Source: Amphirosellinia nigrospora (taxonomy: Eukaryota > Ascomycota > Sordariomycetes > Xylariales > Xylariaceae). From it: a DNA stretch of 64,000 bases. Shown piece by piece: positions 1 to 12,342 of the stretch. Both the position numbers and the translations under genes were made by a program. The notes beneath the pieces were generated by a model that worked only from the letters and a program-made list of their open reading frames with translations, had not been told where the DNA came from and did not search any database. The DNA lies in contig SCHM01000001.1 of assembly GCA_004123355.1 (NCBI GenBank), positions 1,054,001 through 1,118,000 on the forward strand. Reading direction: 5' to 3'. Position 1 is the first letter of the stretch; each line of letters starts with the position of its first letter.

Positions 1-569
1 TGGAGTCGATGGGTGATCTATGAGATGCAAAGCGTTCGCAGGATCTAGGATGATATCAGCAACCTGCATGTTCTCCTACAATATAGATACCACAAACCTT
101 TTAAAATATCTTTATATTGTGGCCTCAGTATTTTCCCCTCCGTCTTTTTCGGCATCGGGTATCCGAGCGTAGGTCTTTCGATAGCTATGTCGGCACTGTT
201 TGAGTACCGTCGACTGGGGAAGCCAAGTGAGGTATCCAAGGCCGGTTGGCTTTGGGAGGCGAGACCACCGCCACTCTGTGTTGCCGCTGCTTTACGCCGA
301 GATCGCCGCTTCATGTTTGATAAACTGGGCAGCCCAAAGTCATCCCCATCGTCGTCCTCATAGCCATATTCGTCTTCGCCTTCAGGATCTTCCACATTCC
401 AATCCGAGTTCGTCGTCGACAGGAAGCTAAAGTAGGACTTCAAGGGCGGAGAGGCAAGAGAGGAATTGGACTTGCGCGATGTGGCGCCGACATCGCTCGT
501 TCTAGCTTTTTGAGTAGAGGAAGAGGGGGTGTTTTCGGTCGTGATGAGCCAGATACGTTTCTGGATCAA
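1..569 (-). CDS. gyp1: GYP1-type TBC-domain Rab GTPase-activating protein, N-terminal part
   Basis: This is the 5' portion of a gene that runs off the left edge. GYP1 family proteins activate GTP hydrolysis by Ypt/Rab GTPases at the Golgi. The visible part is the Ser-rich, acidic leader that precedes the TBC domain: an acidic block (EGEDEYGYEDDDGDDFG), a basic RRSRRK patch, then EGKILRPQYKDILK. A 53 bp intron at 45-97 (donor GTTTGT, branch GCTGAT, acceptor CTAG) rejoins the frame as DPANALHLIDHP, a stretch I recall immediately before the TBC domain of ascomycete GYP1 proteins. The TBC domain itself lies outside the window. The true start is unclear: the frame opens at 599 without an ATG. A second open frame upstream (about 509-770) contains ATGs at 588 and 653 and may supply the N-terminus through an intron or a one-base indel near 510-520. 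Confidence 0.6.
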
Positions 570-769
570 AGTATAAGATATCGGCCATGAATGAGTGGAT
601 TAGAGCGGCGGGCGAGCGCAACACAACGTACAGGTTATCGAACTTGAGCATATCGGCATGGGAGTAAGCGGCGCCGACAACCAGGTTCGGATCCCGCCCC
701 GTTCGCTTCGGTGTCCCTTCTCGCGGGGCGCGCCAAAAGGCGAAGAAGACCTGGATGCCAACATTAAGT

Positions 770-2143
770 TCAGCTAGCTAGCTCGTTACACAGGCAAAAT
801 GGCGATAGCAGAGAGGAATTGAGAAGAGAAGGGAAGGGACGAGAGGGAGGCGAGAGCCTTCGACCTACTCAGACCTGTCTGTCCACACCAAGAAGTGTCC
901 CAATTAGCAACGGGTCCCATGTCGGAATAAATAGGCGACAGCAGCGACAACCAAGGCGCGAACATGGACCAGAAATGGGTACTTGTATTATTGTTGGCTG
1001 GGAGACTCGGGAGGAGCTGGACTTACCGACCTGAACCATCTCCTAGACCAAGTACGTCATCATCAGTGCCGTTCATCGCGAGAACACCTCTACACCAGCA
1101 GGAATGGATGCTTGCGTACCTGTTGTTGCGTTGGCTTCTTGCCACCACCCGAAGACGAGAACATGGCGGCAGCAAAATGGGAGAGCTAGGTTAGGATGGC
1201 ATTCTCGTTTGGCAGTGGTTGGCGGGTTTAGTTGAATCGACAGACATGGATGTTGTATGGTTGGCTGCTCCCAAGGAATTGGCTGACCAACCCCTGTCAA
1301 CCAGCCCACATGCCATGCCCCTCCTTCCTCCTTCCTTCTTGCTCCCACAGGTACCTTTCGCGTGATCTTACGGCTCGGACGGTACCTGCCCTGTACCCCG
1401 GCGCTGATGATATGTCAAGGTACCTACCTAAAGCACACCTTATTCCTTATTTCAACATCTAGCACACACCTGCTACGATACAGCTCCAATTTCCAATTCC
1501 TTAAGATCTGCCTGAGTAGGCAGTACCTGATTACGTAGCTATACTACCTTACCTATCTAAGCACCTTACCTAAGGTAGATAGGAGCTATATATAGGCAAG
1601 CCGCAAAGTAGTATGCTAGAAGTTTAGACTATTTGTGTTCAAAGTCGACGAGGCGAATTAAATAGATTGTAAAAATATAAGTACCTAGATTGCTTGCTAC
1701 ATATAGTTGATAGGCATAGGTGTATACACATGTTTGTCTGCCATTAATTGATCTGGTTATTTAGAAGGCGGTCGCGTGCTAGTCTAGCTCGTTGAACCAA
1801 AGGTAGCATTATCCTTATCCTTATCTAAGCTCGGCCTGAGTCGACGCCTCTCCTCATTGGCTCAAAGTTTCTCCCCGGCTCCATTCATTCATTACCTCAG
1901 CACGACCTCCCAGAAGGCTGCAATTTTCCTTCCGACTTACCTTGCCTATTTCTTCAGCTCCATCATTTCTAGTGCGATATCCATTTCAACAACCCTTCCG
2001 ACAGCTTGCGACGCGATTTAATTGCCTCCTTGCGGATACGCAACTCAAGTAACTTGTTCAGACTATACGACCTACGCTGGTCCGCTAATCCGAACTATCT
2101 TGAGTCGCTTACCTAGCATTAAGACGGATACCCGACTCTAATC
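770..2143. other. Intergenic region with a hairpin
   Basis: There is no supportable gene here; the short open frames look like chance. It lies between the GYP1-like gene (leftward) and the Hrp1-like gene (rightward), so it probably contains two divergent promoters. At 1552-1583 there is an imperfect hairpin: CCTATCTA pairs with TAGATAGG around the small palindrome TACCTAAGGTA (1567-1577). Confidence 0.7.
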
Positions 2144-5100
2144 ATGGCGGATGGCGAGAACTTCGAGGACGACCTGTTCGCCGACCTGTGAGTCTCCTCC
2201 AACGGCGATCGCAACATTCCCGATTACGTGGCGTCCCTTCTGCGCTACCTTCATCGAGACACCTGTGTACGTAAGGATCATGGCTAACGGGCAGTTTCAT
2301 AGTTACGATGATAATGATGGCTTAGCTCCCACCGCGACTGCGCCCGCATCCGCGCCCGCGTCCGCGTCCGCCCCTGTGCCGGCGCCAGCTCCCGTTGCAG
2401 CTTCCATAACTCCACCCGTAGCACAACAGGCACCAAGAGCCTCATCATGAGCATGCGTTCGATGAAACACACCATGGCGCCGTAGAGAATGGCTATGGGG
2501 ACGATTATCACGAAGATGCTTATGATGACGACGACGACGTAGACTTCGACCTTGGCAACGGCCCTACTAATAATAACATGGCAGCACCGATGAACATGAA
2601 GAGTCACCGGGTCTTCTTTCCACACTACAAGAGGACCAAGCGCAAAGGAGGATGGGTAAGTGATTTCATTATTATCTACCTCTTGTATGCTGTATTCATC
2701 ATTCATGGGGCGTCGAACGGGAAGGGCGCGCCAGTACCAGGTCAGACCCAGGTCAGACACAGTTGGTAGCTTGAAGGGTCAGGCAAGTGACTTCTTGCGA
2801 GTGTATATGTTCTCTGCCGAGGAAAGGATGGTTCGGTACCTTGAATCACGCTAGAATGGATAGGGCATAGAGGGTGTTCTGCACATTACCCAACTAGCAC
2901 CACGAAGAGGGTGTCCAGGTATTAGAGTTCTACCAGATCAGTCGGTATTCGAATATTAGCCAAAGAGATAACACCATTGTCTCGGCTGAGGGTACATCTC
3001 AAAAGACAAAGCAAAGGGAAATGTGGCGGAATGATTCACACTGCTGCTACCTGAGAGGACCACACGATATAATTCGACTATAGCCAGTGCGAGAGCACTC
3101 TTCTGCTTTTGATAGCCATTCGTCAAGATAGGCTCATAGAGCTCGACAAAGGACACATCTAAGGCTGTAGCAAGAAGACTGGCAGCGAATAGCGCTAGAG
3201 TTAGATGACCTAGCTTGACGATAGCAAAGACGAGAGGAAAATCGACAATCGTTTCGGTCATCTTCGCTGTTTCCCATGATCACTTGAGCAGTGCTACTTT
3301 GGCCCAGCCGCCAGGATCTGGTTATTGGCTCCCGTACTCTCACAAATGAACTGCACAACATCGCCCGCACATGCATTCCTCACACCCAGCATCGCCCGTC
3401 ATCTTATCTCTGTCGACAACAATCAGTCTAAGATGGGACTCTTAAAGCTTGGGTCTAAGATCATGGTTGCATCATCTCGTGCCCACATCGGTATTGGCAA
3501 AAGATCACTTCCATTCGTGACGACATCCAGCATACTCGAATGAGAGTGTCAGCATCTCGCGGCTGAGCGCGTAGTTGGTCATGTTACCAATTCCATTTGG
3601 AGACGTGGAGTTGTACTCGACCTTAGAATGCCACATAGCATGCTTCCTCAAGTGAAAGATCCATGCGACCCAACTACCAAACACTTCCTTAGCCCTACAT
3701 TGTGCTACACTGTCACGCCAGCATGAGATTGTAGGCATATAGACTAACCGGGTTCTTTTTTGACAGAAAAATGTTTATTGGAGGCTTGAACTGGGAAACA
3801 ACAGACCGTAAGGAAACACCTATTCGCTCTCGCTTTCTGTGCGTTAGCAATCAGCTAATATCTGGAACCATGTAGAATCTTTGCGCGACTACTTTTCACA
3901 GTTTGGCGAGGTCACTGAGTGTACTGTGATGAGAGATGGTGCAACAGGACGCTCACGAGGGTTTGGTTTTCTCACATTCAAGGACCCAAAGACAGTGAAC
4001 ATCGTTATGGTCAAAGAACACTTCCTCGACGGAAAACTAGTACGTGACCGTGTCATTCAATTCAAAAAACACAACTATACTCACCAGCCTCCCTTTAGAT
4101 CGACCCCAAACGAGCTATTCCACGAGATGAGCAAGAGAAGACCTCTAAGATCTTTGTTGGTGGCGTAAGCCAAGACACGACTGAAAACGAATTCAAGGAT
4201 TATTTTGCTCAATTTGGACGGGTTGTTGATGCCACCCTCATGATGGACAAAGACACCGGGCGGCCCAGGGGATTTGGGTTTGTCACTTTCGAAAATGAAG
4301 TCGGTGTTGAGGCATGCCTTAGCACTCATCTAGAAATCCACGGCAAGGCCATCGAAGTAAAGAAAGCACAACCCCGCGGTAATATGCGAGAGGAGGAGGA
4401 GGCCCAAAGACGCGGTGGCGGCAAATTCAACAAGAAAAGTGGCATGGATGATCAGGGCGGCAACCAGAATCAGATGGCATCGCAGATGAATCAAGGGGAT
4501 GACACCACAAGTCATGGCTCAGTATATGCAAAGGATGCAACAGTATATGGCCATGATGCAACAACAAGCCGCCATGAACCGAGGGATGGGCATGAATCCC
4601 GCCATGATGCAAATGCTCCAGATGCAGCAGATGCAACAAATGCAACAGCAGATGGCTCAGGGCGGAGGTGCCAACGCGCAGGGCATGGCAGCCATGAACC
4701 AAGCCATGATGCAACAAATGCAAAATCAGATGATGGGCAATGCCGGTTCAGGACAAGGCCAGAGCCAGGGAAGCGATGAGCAGCAAAACTACAGCGACTA
4801 TAACCAGCAGCAAGGGTTTAGTCAACGTGGCGGCGGCGGACGACGTGGTGGCCGAGGCGCATACAACCAAGGCTATGGTAATATGGGCGGTGGCAGTGGC
4901 GGTGGTGGCGGTGATGCGACCTCATGGGAGGGCATGTATGACGATGTCCCTCAGCCCAATTACAACCAGGGTGGCCGCGGCGGCTTCCAACGAAACCGTG
5001 GTGGCTATCAGCAAGGCCAAGGCGGCTCAGACCCCAACCACGCACCGCCAGCTAACGCCCCTACCGGGCCAAAGAACGCGGCAAACCCGGTGCCAACTAT

Positions 5101-5151
5101 CGAGGCGGCGGGCGAGGAAGCACTCGTGGATTCCACCCTTATGGTCGTTAG
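2144..5151 (+). CDS. hrp1: Hrp1-type nuclear RNA-binding protein with two RRMs
   Basis: This is a homologue of yeast Hrp1/Nab4 (cleavage factor IB), which binds mRNA 3' ends in the nucleus and aids cleavage, polyadenylation and export. It starts at ATG 2144 ([15 protein letters not shown]). Exons: 2144-2187, 2303-2655, 3767-3807, 3876-4039 and 4099-5151. RRM1 has RNP2 MFIGGL and RNP1 [11 protein letters not shown]2 has IFVGGV and RGFGFVTF. These are followed by [16 protein letters not shown], a Met/Gln-rich segment (about 4500-4740) and an RGG-rich tail ending GFHPYGR at TAG 5149-5151. The leader is acidic and Ala/Pro-rich. The frame jumps at least four times: near 2430-2450, at 2597-2633, at the GGGG near 4495, and near 5080, where GCGGC probably stands for GCGGGC. 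The RRMs are otherwise perfectly conserved in type, so I read the jumps as sequence indels. The 1,111 bp intron is unusually long. Confidence 0.9.
2656..3766 (+). other. Long intron of the Hrp1-like gene
   Basis: The donor GTAAGT follows ...GAGGATGG and the acceptor TTTTTTGACAG precedes AAAAATGTTTATT. Joining them restores the continuous reading KEDGKMFIGGL, which is conserved in Hrp1 proteins. At 1.1 kb it is about ten times longer than the other introns in this window. I see no convincing internal exon. The length suggests regulated splicing or an internal regulatory element; this is inference. Confidence 0.75.
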
Positions 5152-6171
5152 TAGCGGAACCATTATACCCCGGGAGTTGTCCTACACTCTGTAACAGGGT
5201 AGAAAGCCAGTGTCTTCCACGGCTGAGCCCAACATCTCCTTTCTTCTACCAAAAACTCGGCAACAAATTCAGATCATCGACCCAGGAATCCTCCAGGTAC
5301 GGATTACGCCTCTAATTGTCGACGTTATATTTTCCTACGGCCACGGTTCACCCTATGGCATCGTCAGGAACTTTACGCAAATGACGACGCTTTGCTCATT
5401 TGTCTGTACTTATAACCATTCTACACAACCAATCACCCGTGCATAATACGACTGGATGTGTCATGTCAGCACTCAGTATGCCATGTCGCGCCGCACGAAA
5501 GGGAATAAAAAGAAGAGGAGGACAGGGAAGACGACATGACGGAACAGTGAGGTTCCATTCCATCGTCTGCCCTGGAAGGATGGCTGGCGTCTGTGCCGAT
5601 GCCACAAAATATCCTAATAGTCCGCTCTGGAGAATTAAGGTCGGCGCTAGTTTGCTTTATGCGATGTTTGATAAAAAATCTGGAATTAGCTGCGTAAACA
5701 CGCCCAGGACTGATTCTTAGCAAAATGAAAACAATGTCTAATTACTGGTGCCTGACCTTCTTCCGTGTCTATTGTGACTGTTTTCTGACTGTTTTCTCAT
5801 TTTGGGCATCATTTTTTTCCATCTACAAATGTTAAATGTAGGTAAGTAAGAGTAGAATGCCGTCCATCGCCGGGCGTAACAATCGTAGGAAGCAACCCAA
5901 CGATCTTGATACAACTAGCACCATCTCAAATTAAGCTAATTGGGTTTAAGTAACGCCTATTCATGGAGGGTGCTGATTCGAGACATAATAGATGTATTAA
6001 AGCGTACTAAATATTGTTATACAAACGATTCGATGACTCTCGTTGCTGGTCTTGGGTAATCCCGTCTCTCGCTATGCCGTGAACACCAAGCTAAGCTACT
6101 CATCTCCAACTCGGATGTTAGATACACTCCTACTGATACAAACCCTAATTTACCTCTTACGACAACTAGCT
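5152..6171. other. Intergenic region (convergent 3' ends)
   Basis: The 3' flanks of the Hrp1-like gene and the PhyH-like gene face each other here. Open frames at 5400-5720 overlap on both strands and have no recognisable content. No terminator or repeat was identified. Confidence 0.65.
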
Positions 6172-7163
6172 TCAAGCCCTATTCAGTTTCGTGAACCCCT
6201 CCGCGGGCGGTTGCAACCAATTCCGCTCGTCGTATTTCGTGCCCTCGCCCTCGATGACGTGGAATGTATATATAATCCTCCCCTTCTGACTCGTATTCTT
6301 CTCGCTCTTGTGCAGCAGGTTCCCGTGTATGAGGACGAGGGAGCCAGCCTTGACCTCGCCCATCACATACTCTCCATCCCGCCATCCGCCTTCCTACCCT
6401 CCCCATACTCCTCCCAGCGGGGAACCGCGGGCCTGCGTTGTCGATAAACTCGGTACCAGACTCCCCGTCCGCGCGGCGTACGAAGCGCTGCCTCACGGGC
6501 GCCCACCGATGGCTGCCCGGCAAGAAGCTGAGGCACCCGTTCTCGGCCGTCGCGTCCTCGAGCGCGTACCAGAACCCCACGGCGCTGGGCGGGTCCGTGT
6601 ACAGGAAGGTGCTGTCCTGGTGCGGCGGCACGGCGCCCCCGATCTCGGGCTGCTTGCAGATGACCATGGACTGCAGGACGCGGGGTCGCGGAAGCCCAGG
6701 GCGCGCGCCACGGCCGCGGGGTGCGACTCGACGTGTCCGACGGCCACGCTGCCGACGCTCGAGCCCGCGCCCCGCAGGTCCGGGTTCAGCGCCGGGTCGA
6801 GGAGCGAGGCGAAGGGCGGCGAGAGCGCGTGCAGGTAGTGCCCGATCTTGTTGATGGCGCGGGCCTTGGCTTCAGCAGCTCCCCGAGGTCGCCGAGAAGG
6901 CGTCCTCCTCGAAGAAGAAGCGCACCTTGTCCCCCGACGAGAGGAAGTAGTCGTCGCCCACGTGGTCCGACTTCTCCCCGTGCTGAACTTGGTCATCGGG
7001 TGCGAGGAGAGCGGGAACTCGTCGAGCAGCTTGTGCGTCTCGGCGAGGAGGGCTGAGACCGTCGTCGGTGGGAGCGCGTTGGGATTATGAGGTACCCGTC
7101 TCGCTCGAAGGAGGTGATCTCGGATGTCGTGAGACCGCCGGTTAGGGCTTCTTCTGAGGACAT
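6172..7163 (-). CDS. Phytanoyl-CoA dioxygenase (PhyH) family protein
   Basis: This is an Fe(II)/2-oxoglutarate-dependent oxygenase of the PhyH family, resembling animal PHYHD1. The substrate in fungi is not known to me. The ATG is at 7163 (MSSEEALTGGLTTSEITSF). The metal-binding HxD motif is PPHQD (about 6612-6622), with the distal histidine in the LIHGNLLHKSEKN segment (about 6300-6330). FLPGSHRW and the C-terminal WLQPPAEGFTKLN are also typical. The reading moves between frames at least five times, mainly at C/G runs: ATCCCAAC where ATCCCCAAC is expected, ACGGGGAG where one more G is expected, AAGCCAAGG for AAGCCCAAGG, and GACCCCGC for GACCCCCGC. The corrected reading matches the usual family length of about 300 residues without introns. 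The region is very GC-rich. I think this is an intact gene seen through indel errors. Confidence 0.86.
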
Positions 7164-7674
7164 TTTGGATTATAGGTTCAGATGCGATGTTGTATGTAAG
7201 GGACGTGTGTTTCTAGGTGCATGGATTTCTTAATATGATAGATACACGATTACTATTTTCGCCACGAGGCCGGCGACGACAGACGAACGCTATGACGCTT
7301 CAGGGTCCTTGGAAGCCGGAAACTTGTACATGATCTGTTGGTAGGCACAGTCGATCGATGGTGGGGTTAATAGAGCTACCTATCATCAACGTAAAGTGAT
7401 GTAGATCAGGTAGAAAGAAAGAGGGGCATGAGGGGAGGGCACACAGTGTGCGCCCTACTGTATTAGGACTTTAACCAACTACCTGCGGTGAGCCAATACC
7501 AATCTACCTTAGGTATAAAGGGGAAAATGTCAACACCCGTCTACTTATTAACACTCGGTATTCGATTCAGTTCATGATCAAATCCCGGAAGTGCCCTTAA
7601 AAGCGCTAAAATCACATAATTGAGAAACAGTCTGAGATATTATCTTTCTCGCTCGTTTCTACATATCCACAACC
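7164..7674. other. Divergent promoter region
   Basis: This 511 bp spacer lies between the PhyH-like gene (leftward) and the cytidylyltransferase gene (rightward), so both promoters lie in it. It holds the 11 bp odd-centred palindrome TACCTTAGGTA at 7505-7515 and a short polypurine run near 7415. No regulator site was recognised. Confidence 0.6.
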
Positions 7675-9144
7675 ATGAGTGAAGAAGAGCCGGTGCTCTA
7701 CGACGAGCGAATCTGGCTAGATGGATGTTGGGATTTCTTCCACCACGGCCACGCAGGCGCCATGTTACAAGCGCGGCAGCTCGGCAGCGAGCTATATGTG
7801 GGAGTGCACTCGGACGAGGACATTCTGAAAAACAAAGGACCAACAGTCATGGACCTAGACGAACGGTACGAGACGTGACATTTGGCGTAACACACCATCA
7901 CACGCATACAAGAATCCGCAACCCAGTTTTTGAAACCCACTAATACTGCTTCCAAAGTCTCGCCGCGGTGGACGCCTGCCGCTGGGTGACCAAGTCGGTG
8001 CCGGACGCACCGTACGTGACGGAGCTGCCGTTCATCGGCCGGTACCACTGCCGGTACGTGGTGCACGGCGACGACATCACGTCGGACAGCAACGGCGAAG
8101 ACTGCTACCGGTTCGTCAAGGAGGCGGGGCGATTCAAGGTCGTGAAGCGGACGCCAGCATCTCGACGACGGACCTCGTGGGGCGAATGCTACTATGCACC
8201 AAGACGCACTTCATCACCTCGCTGGAGAAGGCCCTTGCCGGACGGGAGGGCCATGGAACGAGGAGGAGAGGAAGGCCGAGGGTGACGCTATGATGGCCCG
8301 CATTCGCCAGTATGCCACCGACGAGGGTGGCCGCGATCCTGGTGTCGATGTCTATTTCTGGACCGCGTCCGATGCGGCCAAGGCGGAGGATACGAGGGAG
8401 GAGACGGGGGCTTTTCGCCAGCTGTTGAAGGGGAAGGGTGTGAAGCCTGGTCAGAGGGTCGTCTATGTCGATGGCGGGTTTGATCTCTTCTCGAGCGGAC
8501 ACATCGAGTTCCTGCGTCAGGTTGTACTAGCGGAAGAAGAGCTGGCGAAGAAGGATGGGTGGTATGAGAAGCAGGCCGTCGATGAGCGGCTGGGAAGGGC
8601 GCTGATTACGGGCCTGTGTTCGTGGTCGCCGGCGTCCATGATGATCGGGTTATCAATCACTGGAAGGGGATCAACTACCCGATCATGAACATCTACGAGC
8701 GAGGTCTTTGCGTTCTTCAATGTCGAGTGAGTTTTTATGATAACCCATACACACTAATTTCGCACTCTTAATACTAACCATGTAAATAGTACGTCAACGC
8801 AGTCATCTTCGGCGCCCCTTCACGCCCACGAAATCCTACATCACAGCCCTACCATACGGCACGCCAGACGCCGTCTACCACGGGCCGACAGCCTTCATGC
8901 CGCTTTCATACGACCCGTACACGGCACCCAACGAGATGGCATCTTCCGGGATCTCGGTCCACAAGTTCCAGGACGTCAACGCCGGGTCCATCGTGCAGCG
9001 CATACTGAAGAGCCGCGACCTCTATGAGGAGCGCCAGCGCAAGAAGGGCGTCAAGGCTGTCGATGAGGCGGCGCAGCGTAAGAGGAGATCCTCGAGGAAG
9101 AGCAGCGTCTGAAGGAGGAAAAGATGTGGATCTCGCAGTCTTAG
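7675..9144 (+). CDS. ECT1: Ethanolamine-phosphate cytidylyltransferase
   Basis: The enzyme joins CTP and phosphoethanolamine to give CDP-ethanolamine, the second step of the Kennedy pathway to phosphatidylethanolamine. There are two cytidylyltransferase repeats. The first has WDFFHHGHAGAM with the catalytic HxGH and later KRTP-ISTTDLVG. The second has VYVDGGFDLFSSGHIEFL. Exons: 7675-7865, 7958-8726 and 8790-9144, with introns of 92 and 63 bp; the second has branch site ACTAAC. The reading shifts frame near 8155, 8250, 8595 (CTGGGAAGG), 8815 (GCCCCTTC), probably 8940, and 9083 (AAGAGGAG). Restoring one base at each gives the family sequence through GKGADYGPVFVVAG, HWKGINYPIMN, CRYVNAVIFGAP and the C-terminus EKMWISQS, stop 9142-9144. 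It is near the usual length of about 430-450 residues. An open frame ending earlier, at 9112, is an artefact of the last shift. Confidence 0.93.
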
Positions 9145-12100
9145 GCGAGGCTGGGGCCTGTTTGAGCTAGGATGGTCTTTTTTTTGATAAGAAAAGAGAA
9201 GTTGCGTTATTGTAAAAAACATAATGTTTATGGTGTGCTAGACCATAGAACTAGATAGATTTATTTGTGCACGTTGCGTGTTGGCCTATTTGGTCTTAAT
9301 ACATCACTCATGGCCAAGACACCATACATATCAGTAATCTCCTGAACCGTACCACTTCAACTAGATATGACAGAACTCGAAAGTTTCTATGAAATTACGA
9401 GAAATTCTTTCATATCACAACCTCGGGAAGTTCTTCTAGTATAATTACCTCATATTCTACATTTTGTTAAACTGCCTCGTTTATCTCTAAATAATAGAGT
9501 ATGAGGCTATACCTAGGATTGTAGATGGCATTTGAAAGAATTCGAGCCTCCCCAGCTACCTTGATGTGTTATGTTCGGGACTACAAAGTAGTAGCACAGC
9601 TTATCTTACGTGTGATGATAGGTAGTTGCACCAATTAATTGGGCAGCCAAACTTGGAATGGTTGAGGAACATGAAATTTCATGAAAATGAGTGGTGTTGC
9701 GATGAGCTCTGTATGTCAGATTTCTTTGCCTTAGTCAGATCAAAGTCTAGACCAACGATGACTTGGTTGAACGATACTACCTACCTAGGTAGCGTTAGGC
9801 CAGCTAGACACCATGTCAATAGGCACAGCTGAGTCAAAAGCATTCAGATGCTAATCGCGCGTAAGTTGCCGCCGTCGTATTACAGTAGGCTTACAATGGA
9901 GGGGAAGGAGTAAAAGTGCGTGAACAGTCTACGCAAGATTCGATTCGCTTCTTACCACAGTCCTGAATAGTCCGGTCTAATCTATTCACACGGCTACTCA
10001 TATCGTAATATAGCAGCGTTAAAGTGCCCGGTGGTTGCTGAATCTTCGACAATGTTGCCCAGCCTATTTCTGAGTCAGATGCGATGACAGCATGTTTGAT
10101 GACGTAAAAAAAGTGCGCCAGGTTCTAAGCGCCTAACTTATGCATCCTAACAGGCTAGCAGCCAATTAAATAGGTACGATAAACGTGATCGGTTTTGAAT
10201 TCGTTACCTAAAGGGCCAAGCCAGATAGGACACTTCAAGCTTGACGTTCCTCAAAAGACACAAAACGGTTCCAATAAGGATGTAGATAAGGTAGGGTACT
10301 TCTATGTTAATTAGTACTGTACATACCGGTATTACCGACATTGGCGGGAAGAGCATTGGCCAGGTGGGCCAGCCCGGTCGATTTTAACGGGGGGGTGCCA
10401 GCATCCCTTGTCAACAACAAAAGCTCGGGCCAACTCTTCTAGAACAGGCAAGGAAGGCTGTAGATCATGACACACTGCAGGCACCAGCACAGTCATCTTG
10501 GAGTATAGCTGTTGGTGTGGTAGTACAACACAACACAGTCCAGCATGCATCATGTCTTCGGTAACCTTTGACAAACACTTTTTTTGTAGGGAAAAAGAAA
10601 CTAGAGAAAGGGGTTGGACTAAGGAGAGTAAACAAAGAGATTGGATATTAGACAACCATTCGGGGTTTCCTTGGAAGCGGATACCTACTGGGTACTCAGC
10701 CGTGGTCTCGGTCAATTTCTGGTACTGATAGTGTACATATGCCAAGTACTACATAAGGATGCTAAGTTAGGTAATCAAAGAAGCTGGGCCTGGCAGGGAG
10801 CTGCAGACGACTTTGGTGGTAACTCAGACAGCAGCCTGAACCGTGCGTCCTTCTAGAAGACGCGAAGAAGCTTGGAAGCAGGCATCGGAGCTGGGGGGCT
10901 TGCTGGGGAAATCACGCTTGATCGGCCCCACTACCCGGCTAGGTTAGTGCTGGTGCCTCCCCACTGCTTCTCCAATAGTGTGCTGGCTCAAGGCGCCATG
11001 ACCAGGCCAGCAGCAACCTGCCATGGCGCAAAAGAGGAACGGGCATTGTCGAATCCCCTCCTTCTTTTGGGAACGTACGGTACAAAATAGTTCGTTCGTC
11101 ACTCCTCGCCACGCCGCTACCCTCTACCCTGAAGTGATAGGCAGCCGGACTCCATGTAGCACAGCTTGGACCAGACTTCTACCGAACAAACTATTTCCAT
11201 CCAGGTATAATTACTTCTCCACTGAGTCCACTGAGTCCACTCCAAAGACCCTGCCATCGTCATCGCCGCTGGCTCATTCCATCGATACACAGAAACTAGC
11301 CGGTACCTTTCGGTGGATTGAGAAACCTTACCCAGTTGCCCCTCTTCTTATTGTCTTCTATTATCAATTTATTGCTACTATCTGCTACTACCTACTACCT
11401 TGTACACTACACTACTTTCGGCCACCATCCACCATCCAGCATCGAACAATCCAACATTAGTATCTGGAATTCATCTCTCCCACCCGTCAATCAGCTCTCA
11501 CGGTTTCTCACGGTTTTATGCAGCCACGATCCTACGAGCTGCATGGAATACCGTCACTGTCCCGCCCTGCGACAACGACTACGACTCCGTACCTAGGACC
11601 CTGCGTGCAACTCGAGAGCCGAGCTCCCTCACTCGTTAGCTACGAGTGGGAAGCTTGCCAACCGTAACGACGTAAGCGCAGCAGCCCTTGTTCCCCCTTC
11701 AGTACATACCTTCTTGTTCATTTCCCACCTCGGCTCAACTCTCCGTTTCCACTTCCCTTGTGTGTTGGGGCCCAAGAATCCAGGAGCTCTTTATGTAGCC
11801 ACCCACCTAGTATTCAATCACCTTCACCCGTGTGCCTCGTTCAGCCTTGATTCCGCTGTGTATTTCCAATTTCCTTCTTGTGACATTGGGGTTTTGCAAC
11901 CAGGCTACCATTGCGCCCCCCTGCGGCGAACTCGATTCGCCCTAAGCTCGTCTTGCCGCCGGGTCGTCCCCCCCGGTTGCCTCTTTGACGCCGGTGCTCG
12001 ATCCTGTTATATTACTTTAGCTCAAGTACCCCGTCTTCAGCTAACTCGAGTGGAGAAAGCTATTATTACCAGCCAAGGCTACCCGCCGCGTACACTGCAG

Positions 12101-12342
12101 TATCGCAACCTCGCCTGCTCGAACAAAGTGGGTTGTGATTTCCTTTGAAAAACACCTCGCTATATACTTTCCTTTTCCAGCTACTTCCATTGACCATTCC
12201 CATTGTTTCCCCTAGCAACATTCAATACTACATTACATCTTGACTCTCAAGTTCTTGCTCGTCTTCGCTTCAGGTGCCAAGCACAAAAGTGACCCGAGTA
12301 TTCTTATCTCTCCTGTTCTTGCTTGCCAAGACTCGAAGCGCC
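9145..12342. other. Intergenic region, 3.2 kb
   Basis: No gene could be supported. It contains a perfect 12 bp palindrome, CTACCTAGGTAG, at 9781-9792. From about 11,090 onward the sequence becomes C/T-rich on the plus strand, which is common in long fungal 5' leaders. That part may be promoter and leader of the PKA regulatory subunit gene. The short open frames between 9,600 and 12,150 have no recognisable domains and overlap one another. Confidence 0.6.

Noticed and set aside
10332-10745. 137-codon minus-strand ORF
   Set aside because: No domain, no promoter-like context and overlapping open frames on the other strand.
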